Source of the DNA: Hemerocallis citrina
Lineage: Eukaryota; Streptophyta; Magnoliopsida; Asparagales; Asphodelaceae
Direction of reading: 5' to 3'
NCBI GenBank assembly: GCA_017893485.1
Contig: CM030366.1
Location: forward strand, 100,948,953 to 101,012,952
DNA length: 64,000 nt
The notes under the pieces are model-generated. The model saw only the letters and a program-made list of their open reading frames with translations, was not told where the DNA came from and ran no database searches. How positions within the stretch are numbered: the stretch's first letter is position 1; each line of letters begins with the position of its first letter. The translations under genes were made by a program, and so were the position numbers. Shown here piece by piece: positions 10,884 through 20,215 of the stretch.

Positions 10884-12331
10884 GTGAAGTTCGGTCCGAT
10901 CACGGAGGTTTCGTACCTCCGTAAGGAGTTGGTCAAGATGAAGCAAGAGCTGTCATCGAGCCATGATAAGCGCTTTCACTTATTTTTGGAACTGGGGGAG
11001 GTAAAGACGCTGGCCAGGGCGAAGTGTCGCGAGTTGGCGCAGCTACGAAAGCGACCCCCGGTCTCTGCTCTTGAGGGCGAGGTCGAGCGGCTCCGTAGAG
11101 AGCTCACCGCTACCGAGCAGAAGAATGGCGATCTTTTGGCCGAGGTCCAACACATGGAATTAGAGGGGAAAGAACGCTCGGCGGCAGAAGGGAAGCTGAC
11201 TTCGGAGCTGGAGAAGGCGTTGGCCGAGCGCAAGAGACTATTGGCCGAAGTCGACAAGCTCAAAAGGATCACGATAGATAGGGGGATCGAAGTCACCCAC
11301 TTCCGACGGCTCGCGACAGATAGTGCCAACGTCTCTGGCTCATCGAGGCCTTCTCGTCCGAAGAAGTTGGCGAAGGACGACGCTCTGAGAGACAGGATCA
11401 TTGAACTGGAGGAAGAGGTCGCATCGCTCAAGCCTATGCCGGAGAGGGCTAACGTCCGCAGTACGTCATGTACTCGTGAAGAGAGCGAGAGAGGGATTTC
11501 CTTTTACGAACTTGCGACACGTTCGCCTATGACCGGACGGAGTCCAGCCGACGCTCAGAGCAGTGCGGCCGTCTCGTCGAACGGGGCCTCGGTCGGTGCC
11601 GCAGTCAGGGCCAGCAGCGAAGGGGGGTCGCGCTTCGTTGGTTTAGGATCGAGCTCAGAGGGCAGGCCTCGTCGTCCTCGCGTTTCCTTAAACCGAAGCG
11701 TTCCCCTTCCGAAGAGGACCTGATCATGTCGCTTCATGTCCCTTCTGATTTGTTGTAAAACGTTGTTGTAGGGTCGGTCTCGTTGTATGTAGAATTAACA
11801 TGTCTGAATATGAATCCGGATTTGTGATTTGGAAAAATTTTAAGTGTTGGGCCTCGGCGATGTTTTGAAGTCTTGCTATTTGTTTTTCCCTTTTTTCAGC
11901 TCGAGGCGGCCGACCCATATGCTGATCTCCACGGCTCGGATGGTGACTCTGAATCCGAGGCCACTTCTGGGACGGCGGCTCTGAGTCCTAGGAGTGTCGA
12001 GCTGGAGTTACGCTGAGCTGAAAGTGAGCGGGCCCACCTCTTGTCCGTCCTCGACCTACGGGAAACCGAGATCCAACGCCTGGAGAACAGGATCGCCGAG
12101 TTGACTCATGCAGAAGGGGACGAAGATTCGCAAACCGCTTTCAGCAACGCTCTTCGGGTCAAGTGTATTCGGCACAACCAGTCGAAGATTATAGCCGAGC
12201 GGGACGATTTGCTCTCGGAGATTCGACATTTGCAGACTGTGGTAGCGAAGCTCCGGGACGATGCAGGGGAGCTACCAGCCGAGGAGGACGAACAGTCGGC
12301 CGAACAGTCTAGTGAAGATATTTCCATATGA
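10884..12331 (+). pseudogene. Second antisense coiled-coil gene of the Tat element
   Basis: An exon-like frame begins after CTTTTCAG at 10884 and runs to a stop at 11721-11723. It is rich in heptads (for example LRKELVKMKQELSSSHDKR and VERLRRELTATEQKNGDLLA) with a Ser/Arg-rich tail. Another exon-like frame starts after TTTTTTCAG at 11900 and runs to 12331, broken by an in-frame TGA at 12014-12016; its product is again coiled coil with an acidic end. An AATAAA follows at 12425. Whether these form one transcript, separate genes or alternative 3' parts of the upstream gene cannot be decided; the donor joining the two is unclear. No enzyme motif is seen; a structural or RNA/protein-binding role is only a guess. 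Confidence 0.5.
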
Positions 12332-12424
12332 GGGCCAAGTATAGTGGGTCGGCGGCGTGTATTTTGTTTGCCAACACTTTGTAACCATGAAAAAGATGTG
12401 CTTTGTATTCCAGTCTGGTTGTTT

Positions 12425-12430
12425 AATAAA
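12425..12430 (+). terminator. Poly(A) signal candidate of the antisense cassette
   Basis: AATAAA about 95 bp after the last stop codon of the antisense coiled-coil exons, in T-rich sequence. Consistent with a plant 3' end; not proof of one. Confidence 0.4.
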
Positions 12431-12599
12431 AAATCTTTCGTTGTTCTGCATATTTATCTTGCTTATAACTGTGTTGGTCGCGCCGAGATCCTCGAACCGA
12501 GCGTGTTAGTTCCGTCGGCGAGAGTGTTGAACCGAACGGGGTACCTATGAGTACAGTATTTCGTCGCTTAGCGACTCTGACTAGGTACGGCACGAATCC

Positions 12600-13060
12600 C
12601 TAGGCGGCTCAGTCCCCAAGAAGGCTCTATCTTGTCGTTTAGCGCGGGCGGCAAGATCTGAGCCGTTGAACGTAGGCACGAATCTCGAGGCGGCTCAGTT
12701 CCTAAGAAAATGTTATCTTGTCGTTTAGTGCAGGTGGCAAGATCTGAGCCGTCTGATCGAGATCAGGCGCGAAAGTTGAGGAGAAAGTGTGTTTTCTCCG
12801 TTTGCGAGCTCGGAAGGGCACTTGCTCGGAATCCGTCCGGAGACAGGGGGTCTCGGCAGGACGAGCGACGTGGCGCAGTCTGAGCTATTGGATGACGACG
12901 CGCATCTCAAGACGGGCACATTTCTCAAGAAAACACTATCTTGTCGTTTAGTGTCCTCGGCGAGATCTGGGCCGTCTGATTGAGATCATGCGCGAAAGTT
13001 GAGGAGAAAGTGACTTTTCTCCGTTTGCGAGCTCGGGAAGGCACTTGCTCGGTAGCCGAC
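12600..13060. repeat. ~222-bp repeat copies on the far side of the antisense cassette
   Basis: 'ctccgtttgcgagctcgg' at 12797 and 13018 (spacing 221) within units nearly identical to the array at 5944-6830, preceded by shorter partial units (~100 bp) from 12600. The same repeat family therefore lies on both sides of the antisense genes. Confidence 0.85.
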
Positions 13061-13109
13061 CGAAGGCGTAGGGCTTCGGGCTTCGGTTATTAGGCAGGAG
13101 AGCTCGGAT

Positions 13110-13690
13110 TATGTGGCCGAACGTAGCTTCGGTGTCCCTCCGCTGACGGAGCAGAGGGGCGGACCACTCCCGGTTCGCCGCAAAGCGAGCTTGGGGGGAC
13201 TGGGAGCTAAGTGTTGGTCTCCGGGTCCATCGTTGTAGTCCAACGGTTGTGGGAGCAATTCCGAACGGCGATCTACCCCTGGCTCGCTCGGAGGCAAGCC
13301 GAGGAGGTAAAGTCGAGCCGAGTGTTGGACTCCGAACCATCGGTGTAGTTCAACGGTTGTGGGAGCAATTCCGAACTGCAATCTACTCCTGACTCGCTCG
13401 GAGGCGAGCCGAGGAGGTAAAGTCGAGCCGAGTGTTGGACTCCGAACCATCGGTGTAGTTCAACGGTTGTGGGAGCAATTCCGAACGGCGATCTACCCCT
13501 AACTCGCTCGGAGGCGAACCGAGGAGGTAAAGTCGAGCCGAGTGTTGGACTCCGAACCATCGGTATAGTTCAACGGTTGTGAGAGCAGTTCCGAACGACG
13601 GTCTACCCCTGGTTCGTCCGGGGACGAGCCGAGGAGATGAGGTCGAGCCGAACGTGGACTCCGAATCGTTGGTTGAAATCTCAGTTTAAA
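13110..13690. repeat. 110-bp tandem repeat, about five copies
   Basis: 'agtgttggactccgaacc' (or close variants) at 13210, 13321, 13431 and 13541, then a variant at 13651, gives a 110-bp period. Each unit includes 'caacggttgtgggagcaatt' and 'gagccgaggaggtaaagtc'. The open frames across it are repeat translations. It lies directly downstream of pol in the element's sense direction. Confidence 0.9.
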
Positions 13691-13843
13691 CAAGCGTTGA
13701 TAAGAGGGGAGAGAAGCATGCGAATTTAACAACACGAAAGAGCTTTCTTTATTAATAATCGACGGCGAACCGTTTTACATAGTACAATTTATGAAAATAG
13801 GTTACAAGTCGGAGGACTGGAATGGCTCGATATCCTATGATAC

Positions 13844-14116
13844 TTAGAGTGGCGCCGGAGCGCTCTCTTGGTATTTTAGGAGGTGGTCGGCATTCCAGGT
13901 CCTCGGAAGCTCTCTGCCCTCTAGGTCTTCAAGACGATATGTTCCGGGCCGAACTACCCTCGTGATCCTGTATGGCCCTTCCCAGTTCGGAGCCAGCTTG
14001 CTCTTCTGACTGGGGAAGGATATGGCTAGCTTTCTCAAGACCAAATCCCCTTGCTTAAGGTTGGCAGGTCGGACCTTTTTGTTGTACGCAAGTTCAACCC
14101 GTCTTCGGTAAATCTG
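13844..14116 (-). pseudogene. Integrase C-terminal part (after an in-frame TAG)
   Basis: Same frame as the upstream pol frame, which ends at a TAG (14117-14119). The piece includes KLAPNWEGPYRITRVVRPGTY and RTWNADHLLKYQ, the usual C-terminal sequence of plant gypsy integrases of the Tat type (no chromodomain). The stop codon cuts it off from the catalytic core, so the product would lack it unless the stop is read through. Confidence 0.85.
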
Positions 14117-15736
14117 CTACCGAATCGACGCCCTTTCCCTCAGCTCGTCTATCAGGTCCAAGTCTGCTCTGAGGTCCCTGGCATTCTGTACTTCGTCATA
14201 GGCTGTGAGCCGAGGGGAAGGTATTCCGACCTCAAGAGGTATCACGGCCTCGGACCCATAGGTGAGGTTGAAAGGGGACTCGCCTGTGGGGGTCCGCTTG
14301 CTCGTGCGGTAGTTCCATAGGACGTTGGGGAGTTGGTCGACCCATAGGCCCTTGGAACTTTTGTCTAGCCTTTTCTTGATGCCTGCGAGGATCTGCCGGT
14401 TAGCATTTTCTGCCTGTCCGTTCGACTGAGGGTGGGAGACGGACGAGAAGCGCTGCTGGATGGCCAGGTCGTTGCACAGAGCTCGGAATGCTGCGCCAGT
14501 GAACTGGGTCCCGTTGTCCGTCACGAGGACACGGGGGACGCCGAACCTACAAATGATACTCTTCCAGAAGAACTGTACCACCTTGTTCTCGGTTATTGTG
14601 GCGAGGGGCTCGGCCTCGACGCACTTTGAGAAGTAGTCGATGGCTACGACCAAGAACTTGAACTGACCCAGAGCCGGAGGGAAGGGCCCTAGTAAATCCA
14701 TCCCCCACATTGCAAAGGGGACGGGACTTGATAGGGAGGCGAGGTTGGCCTGAGGGAGGCGTCGGATGCTGGAGTGTCTCTGACAAGAGCTGCATTGTCG
14801 AACGTGTCGCTCGGCGTCTTGGAGGAGGGTCGGCCAGAAGTACCCATAATTCAAAGCTTTCCGGGCCAAGGACCTAAATCCTGAGTGTGCCCCTCCGATG
14901 CCTTCGTGGAGCTCTTGTAGGGCATATTCGGCCTGATCCGGAGAGAGGCACCTTAGGTACGGTCGGCCGTCTATTTGAGAGAAAGAGCGTTTGTACAGGA
15001 TGCCCTCGATCAAGACATACCGCTCGGCCCGGGTTCTGACTCGGCGAGCCTCTTTGGGGTCTTCGGGCGGGAGCCCGTCCCTCAAGAACTCCACAAGAGG
15101 CTTCATCCAATTATCTTGTAACATGACCGGCAACGATTCTGCCGAGCCAGGTGTCTCGTCTTCAATGCTCGGCTTAGAGAGGACTTCGATCAGTACATTC
15201 TGTTCGAGACCTTGCAGGGAGGACGAGGCCAATTTGGAGAGGGCGTCGGCCTGTGAGTTCTCTTCACGAGGGACCCGCTGGATGAGCGCCTCCTCGAACC
15301 GGCCCATGAGGTCCCGAACCCTAGCAAGGTACTTCGCCATCCGCTCATCTCGAGCCTCGTACTCGCCCAAGACTTGGTTCACGACGAGCTGGGAATCGCT
15401 GTGGATTCGGAGGCGCTGCGCCCCAGCACTTCGTGCAAGTCCGAGACCAGCGATGAGTGCCTCGTACTCCGCCTCGTTGTTCGAGGCCTTGAAGTTCATA
15501 CGGATCGCGTACTGGAGGACGAAGTTGCCAGGGCCGTTCAGAATGATGCTGGCGCCGCTTCCTTCATTACAAGAGGATCCGTCCACGAAGACTGTCCAAA
15601 TGGGGGGTCCATTCGGAATGTGTTCGACCTCAGGGATAGTGGACTCCACGATGAAGTCGGCGAGTGCCTGTGCCTTAATTGCTGTCTGAGGTTGGTAAGT
15701 GATGTCATGCTGGCTCAGCTCTATGGACCACTTCAT
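14117..15736 (-). pseudogene. Pol part 2: archaeal-type RNase H and integrase core
   Basis: 539 residues in the same frame as pol part 1, from which one TGA separates it. An extra RNase H domain begins near residue 50 (VFVDGSS with the first catalytic Asp, then NNEAEYEAL, IHSDSQLVVNQ, QADALSKLAS). This second, archaeal-like RNase H marks the Tat lineage. The integrase follows: an HHCC zinc finger (HEGIGGAHSG...CSSCQRH) and the DDE core with WGMDLLGPF, VTDNGTQFTG and SNGQAENANRQ. It ends at TAG 14117-14119 before the C-terminal domain. It would remove the RNA of DNA/RNA hybrids and insert the cDNA into the genome. Now inactive as a polyprotein because of both stops. Confidence 0.93.
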
Positions 15737-15739
15737 CAG

Positions 15740-17722
15740 TCAGCCCGAGGTCTCAGGCTTGTAGAGGATCTGCTTTAGGGGTTGGTCGGTGAGGACGACG
15801 ATCGAGTGGGACTGAAAGTATGGCCGAAGCTTCCTCGCCGCTGTGACTAGGGCGTAGGCCATTTTCTCAATCTTCGGATAGCGGAGCTCGGCGTCCCGAA
15901 GCACCTTGCTCACGTAGTAGATGGGCCTTTGGGACCGGTCCTCCTCTCTTACCAGGATAGCACTTAGGGTCTGCTCGGAAGCAGCCAAGTAGACGAAGAG
16001 GGTCTCGCCCGGGACCGGTTTGCTGAGCAGAGGGGGGTTCACCAAGTATGCCTTCAGTTGGTCGAACGACTCCTGCTGTGGCTGGCCCCATTCAAAACCC
16101 TTAGCCCCCCTGAGTGCTTTGAAGAAGGGGAGGCACTTTTCCCCCGACTTCGAGAGGAACCGACCGATAGCAGCGAGCCGACCAGTGAGCTTCTGCACCT
16201 CCTTGATGTTCCGAGGCAGGGCCATGTCTAGTATGGCCTTAATCTTCTCGGGATTAGCTTCGATTCCTCGTTGGCTTACCATGAAGCCGAGGAACTTTCC
16301 CGAAGAGACCCCGAACGCGCACTTGTTCGGGTTCAGCCGCATGTTGTGCCTTCTCAACACTCCGAAGGCCTCTTGGAGGTCGGCTACATGGTTTGTGCCC
16401 CGGATGCTCTTGACGAGCATGTCGTCAACGTACACCTCCATGTTTCGGCCGATCTGGCTTTGGAAGACCTTGTTGACGAGGCGCTGGTAGGTGGCGCCCG
16501 CGTTCTTCAAACCAAACGGCATGACCCGGTAGCAGTAGAGGCCTTGGTCGGTGACGAAGGAGGTCTTCGGAATGTCTGGAGGGAACATTCGGATTTGATT
16601 GTACCCCGAGAAGGCGTCCATGAAGCTGAGGAGCTCATGGCCCGAGGTGGCGTCAATAAGGGTGTCGATGTTCGGGAGAGGGAATGGATCCTTCGGACAC
16701 GCCTTGTTCAGGTCGGTGAAGTCAATACATATCCTCCACGAGCCATTGGACTTCTTGACCATTACAACATTCGACAGCCACTCGGGGTAATTTACCTTCT
16801 GTATGAACTTGGCCTTCAGCAGTTTATCCACCTCCTCCTTGATGGCCTGCTGTCGCTCGGGAGCGAACTTTCGCCTCTTCTGCCGAACCGGCTTGCACCC
16901 CGGTTTGACACTCAGGCGATGGACGAGCAGCTCCTCGAAAATGCCGGGCATGTCCGTGGCCGACCAGGCGAACAAGTCACGGTTATCCCGAATGCATTGA
17001 ATCAGGTCCGAGCATAGTGCGGTCGGCAAGGACTTGCTGATGAGGAACTTCCGGCTCGGGTCCTCGTCCGAGAAGAGCACTTCTTCTAACTCGTCCGCCG
17101 GCTCGGACGTTGGCCGAGCTTTCGGCTCGGGGATTTCTAGTGTCTCGAGCGAGAGCACTGGTCCCCCGGTGGAAGTCATGTAGCACTTCCGGGCTGTTTC
17201 TTGGCTTCCCCTGACTTCCCCTACTCCCGACCGAGTGGGGAACTTCATTTTCAAATGGTACGCCGAGGGGACAACTTCCAAGGCGGCTAGGCCGGGTCGG
17301 CCTAGGATGACATTATACGCCGCCGGGACGTCGACGACCATGAAGTCCATCGGCTCGGTCCGGGTAGTAGGGGCGCTTCCCGCGGTTACGTCTAGGGTTA
17401 TCACCCCCTCGACAGTTACCGGGACCCCCGTGAACCCGTGGAGTGTGTAACCGGCCGGTTTGAGACGGTCCCGGGACAGCTGCAGGCCTCGGAAGGCCGA
17501 GAGGAAGAGAATATTGAACGAACTCCCATTGTCTACTAAAATCCTCTGCACCTTGAAGTTGGCCATGCGGAGGTCGATGACGAGGGCATCGCAGTGTGGG
17601 GTTCGGACCCCTTCGAGGTCGGCATCGGAGAAAGACATAGGGACGCCGAGACCTTTGGGAGGAGGGGCACTGTGAACCGAGTTGACCTCTCGGACGAAGG
17701 CCTTCCGGGAGGAATTAGAGGA
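15740..17722 (-). pseudogene. Pol part 1: aspartic protease, reverse transcriptase, gypsy RNase H
   Basis: The frame is open from 17722; the first ATG gives 632 residues from 17638. Protease active site DNGSS near residue 36; RT with NVVMVKKSNGSWRICIDFTD, FSGYNQI, MPFGLKNAGATYQRL and the catalytic YVDD at residues 403-406; then the gypsy RNase H remnant with RPIYYVSKVL and LTDQPLKQIL. It ends at TGA 15740-15742; the same frame continues two codons later as pol part 2, so a single nonsense change broke a longer polyprotein. The pol frame is +1 relative to gag and overlaps its end by 8 nt, so a frameshift or reinitiation would be needed. The role is copying retrotransposon RNA to DNA in cytoplasmic particles. 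Confidence 0.93.
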
Positions 17723-19556
17723 TCAGGTACAGAATCCTTTCCTCCTCAAACTCGGGTGTCTCTTCGCGTCGCTCGGAACGCTTGTTAGCCCCCCGATGCA
17801 GAGGGGAATTTCGGTCCGCCCGATCGTTAGCCTTCAAGAATTTGGCCAACTGCCCTCTCCGGATGAGGGCTTCGATCTCATCTCTCAAAGCCCGGCAGTC
17901 GTTCGTGTCGTGGCCGTGGTCTTGATGGTAACGGCACCATTTATCTTTGTTCCTCCTCTTTGCCGGGGTGTGCATCCTCGGAGCTGGAGGGATGACCCCC
18001 TCCTTCTCCACTTCCATTAGGATGGTAGAGACGTTAGTGGTGAGGGGAGTGAACTTCTCGAACCTGGGGGGAGGGCGACGCTGACCGCCATTGTCTTTCT
18101 GAGCCTTCTTGGACCCCTCTTCCCCCGTCGCCTTCCTCTTCGACCCTGAGGAGGACCCCCCGAAGCTCGGAAGGGCTTCGGCCTCCTCTGCTCGGATATA
18201 CTTCTCGCACCTCAGGAGGAGGTCGGCGAAGTCATGTGGGGACTTCTTGGCTAGGGACGAACGGAGGTTGGCATTGAGAACGTTCGACTGGAACGCCACT
18301 GTCGCCACTGACTGGTCTAAGGAGGCGATAGACCTAACCTCTGCGGTGAATCTCTTCACATAGTCCCGCAGCTTCTCTTCCCTTTCCTGCCGCAGGTTCA
18401 GTAGGGAGAGACTTGTCTTCTCGGCTCGCCTGCTACTCACGAAGTGAGTTATGAACAGTGTTTCAAACTGCTCGAACGAGAAGATGGAGGAGGGGGCGAG
18501 TCTGGAATACCATTCCCGAGCCGACCCCCGGAGGGTGGTAGGGAAGGTCCTGCAGAGCACGGCGTCGGAAGCTTGATGGATCAGCATCAGGGTCTTGAAG
18601 CTTTCGACGTGATCGACCGGGTCGGATTCCCCTGAGTACGTTTCAAACTGCGGAGGTTTGAAACCCCTCGGTATGTGGGCCTCCATGATCGATCGCGAGA
18701 AAGGGGGTCGGCTGGGACGGACGGTTCCTGCTCGGGACTCCTCCTCCCTGTCCATGCGGCCAACATGCCTTTCCACCTCATGGAGACGGCGGATGAGGGC
18801 GTCGTCCCTCTGCTGGTAGTCGTATGACCCCCCGGACTCCTCTTCATAGGAGGGGGAGCGCGGACTGCGGCGCCGGTAGTCCTGGGAACGGCGTGGACTG
18901 TATTGCTGCCGCTGGCGGCTGGGAGCCGGGGAAGGACTTCGAGTTCGGCGGCGAGGACTGGGGTCCCTCGGTGGTGTCAGAGCCCTCTGAGCATTTTGGA
19001 CGTTCTGCCGAAGATTGAGGGCCTGTAGCACAGTGTCCTGAAATTGCAGGAACTCGGCACGAGTGATCGGTGCGTCATTGTTCCTCCGAGGATGCCGATC
19101 CGCGGGGGAATGCGGCCTCCTCCTCCTGCGTTCGGGGGACATTGCCCGGCCCCTACGGTCCGGGGACCTCCTACCGTCTCGGCGACGAGGAGACCGCCCA
19201 CCCTGACGCTGGCGGGAGGCTCCCTCTCGGGCCCGCCTCTCGTCAAGGTGTGTGCGGAGGTCGTCGTCCTCCTGGCGGTTCAGGAGCGTGTTGCGGAGGT
19301 CGGGATGATGGGAAGCCATCGAATCCGAGGATCCGTTATGAACCGAGACATAGTCCTGGTGGAGGGGCTGCTTCTGCTTCCGGCCGTTATGGCCGGAAGG
19401 GCCATTGTTGGGTTGCTGCTTGGGATGAGGTGGGACCTGCTGGGCCGGTGGAGGGAGATCGGACTGTGGAATAGGATTGACAGGGACTTCCTCCGTAGGG
19501 TCGACGGGATTGGCCACACGGTTCGACCCTCTAGATCTGACCTTCTTCGGAGGCAT
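17715..19556 (-). CDS. Gag polyprotein of the Tat element
   Basis: 613 residues if the first ATG inside the internal domain (MPPKKVRSRG, 19554-19556) is used; the frame is open further upstream into the 5' LTR, but that part is leader sequence. The N-terminal third is Pro/Arg-rich and disordered. The retrotransposon Gag core includes AREWYSRLAPSSIFSFEQFE and LRDYVKRFTAEVRSIA. Near the C-terminus is the knuckle-like CRYHQDHGHDTNDCRALRDE, typical of Tat/Retand Gag. It would form the cytoplasmic particle that packages the RNA. The stop is TAA at 17715-17717. No internal stop is seen, so Gag is the one intact protein of this copy. Confidence 0.92.
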   Translation of the reverse strand: MPPKKVRSRGSNRVANPVDPTEEVPVNPIPQSDLPPPAQQVPPHPKQQPNNGPSGHNGRKQKQPLHQDYVSVHNGSSDSMASHHPDLRNTLLNRQEDDDLRTHLDERRAREGASRQRQGGRSPRRRDGRRSPDRRGRAMSPERRRRRPHSPADRHPRRNNDAPITRAEFLQFQDTVLQALNLRQNVQNAQRALTPPRDPSPRRRTRSPSPAPSRQRQQYSPRRSQDYRRRSPRSPSYEEESGGSYDYQQRDDALIRRLHEVERHVGRMDREEESRAGTVRPSRPPFSRSIMEAHIPRGFKPPQFETYSGESDPVDHVESFKTLMLIHQASDAVLCRTFPTTLRGSAREWYSRLAPSSIFSFEQFETLFITHFVSSRRAEKTSLSLLNLRQEREEKLRDYVKRFTAEVRSIASLDQSVATVAFQSNVLNANLRSSLAKKSPHDFADLLLRCEKYIRAEEAEALPSFGGSSSGSKRKATGEEGSKKAQKDNGGQRRPPPRFEKFTPLTTNVSTILMEVEKEGVIPPAPRMHTPAKRRNKDKWCRYHQDHGHDTNDCRALRDEIEALIRRGQLAKFLKANDRADRNSPLHRGANKRSERREETPEFEEERILYLIL

Positions 19557-19603
19557 GGCTGCAGAGGACGACAAGGAAGAAGCTGAGGCTGTTCGTGTGG
19601 TTG

Positions 19604-19621
19604 TTCCCACAGACGGCGCCA
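19604..19621 (-). other. Primer-binding site of the Tat element
   Basis: Minus-strand TGGCGCCGTCTGTGGGAA, three bases inside the 5' LTR end. The leading TGG pairs with a tRNA CCA end, and TGGCGCC starts are common in Tat/Athila-group elements. Which tRNA is used would need comparison with a tRNA set. Confidence 0.85.
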
Positions 19622-19624
19622 ATC

Positions 19625-20215
19625 TGTTACCGCTGATTTCGGTGTGGGGGTAAACAGATAGAATTTGTGAGTCCGAGAAAAACCTGAACAGTTGACTCAA
19701 CCTTCTTGCTCCTGCCGCGACCTGCAAGGAAGTGCGAAACACTGGGATTGATTCCGGCGACGCACCCTTCGACGCTCTTGTGAGTAATCAGAAGAGATTA
19801 AGAAAGAGCTTAAAAGTGGTGAAAAAGTGATTAACCTGGTCATGGTAGTAGAGGGGTGATATTTATAGTCGCCAGGGGAGCCGTTTAAGGATCTGATCTC
19901 CTGTGTAACAGTCGGGAGCAAAATCCTCAGTCTGTTTTAGGAAATCTTTTCTTGATTCCCGGTGAGAGCAAATCAGGGCCATTGACTTGCCCAAATCATG
20001 GATCCTGATTTGTCTCTTGATGGTTTGGGTTCGTCTCGGGACGGAACCCGTACCCAACTGGTGTGGATCCGCTCGTGGGTTATTGGATCTGTGAGACGGA
20101 GATTCAGTACCTGCTTTGGATCCGCTTGTATGTGAAGTTACCTTTTTACCCCCGAGCTTCAAGATTCGTGCCCAATCTGGACGGTTCCGATTTAACCCCA
20201 TTTTTAGCCATATCA
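19625..20215 (-). repeat. 5' LTR of the Tat element (591 bp)
   Basis: Starts TGATATGG and ends CGGTAACA in sense orientation; TATAAATA at 19860-19867. It is followed on the plus strand by the right AGAAT duplication (20216-20220), then by the resumed host repeat. Confidence 0.95.

Larger units (their letters stand above)
4953..20215 (-). mobile_element. Tat-lineage Ty3/gypsy LTR retrotransposon, 15,263 bp, with antisense gene cassette
   Basis: Two 591-bp LTRs (4953-5543 and 19625-20215) are bounded by TG..CA and a 5-bp AGAAT duplication. On the minus strand the order is 5' LTR, primer-binding site, gag, protease, RT, RNase H, archaeal-type RNase H, integrase, an 8.3-kb tail with tandem repeats and antisense genes, polypurine tract, 3' LTR. 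The dual RNase H, the Gag zinc-knuckle style, the long tail and the extra antisense reading frames are established traits of the Tat/Ogre/Retand lineage. The LTRs differ at about a dozen positions by my reading (about 2%), so the copy is young. Two in-frame stops in pol make it non-autonomous now. Confidence 0.95.

Noticed and set aside
16271..17017. A 248-codon plus-strand open frame
   Set aside because: Lies exactly opposite the reverse transcriptase; shadow frame in GC-rich coding sequence. Similar plus-strand frames at 14991-15778 and 19044-19586 are rejected for the same reason.
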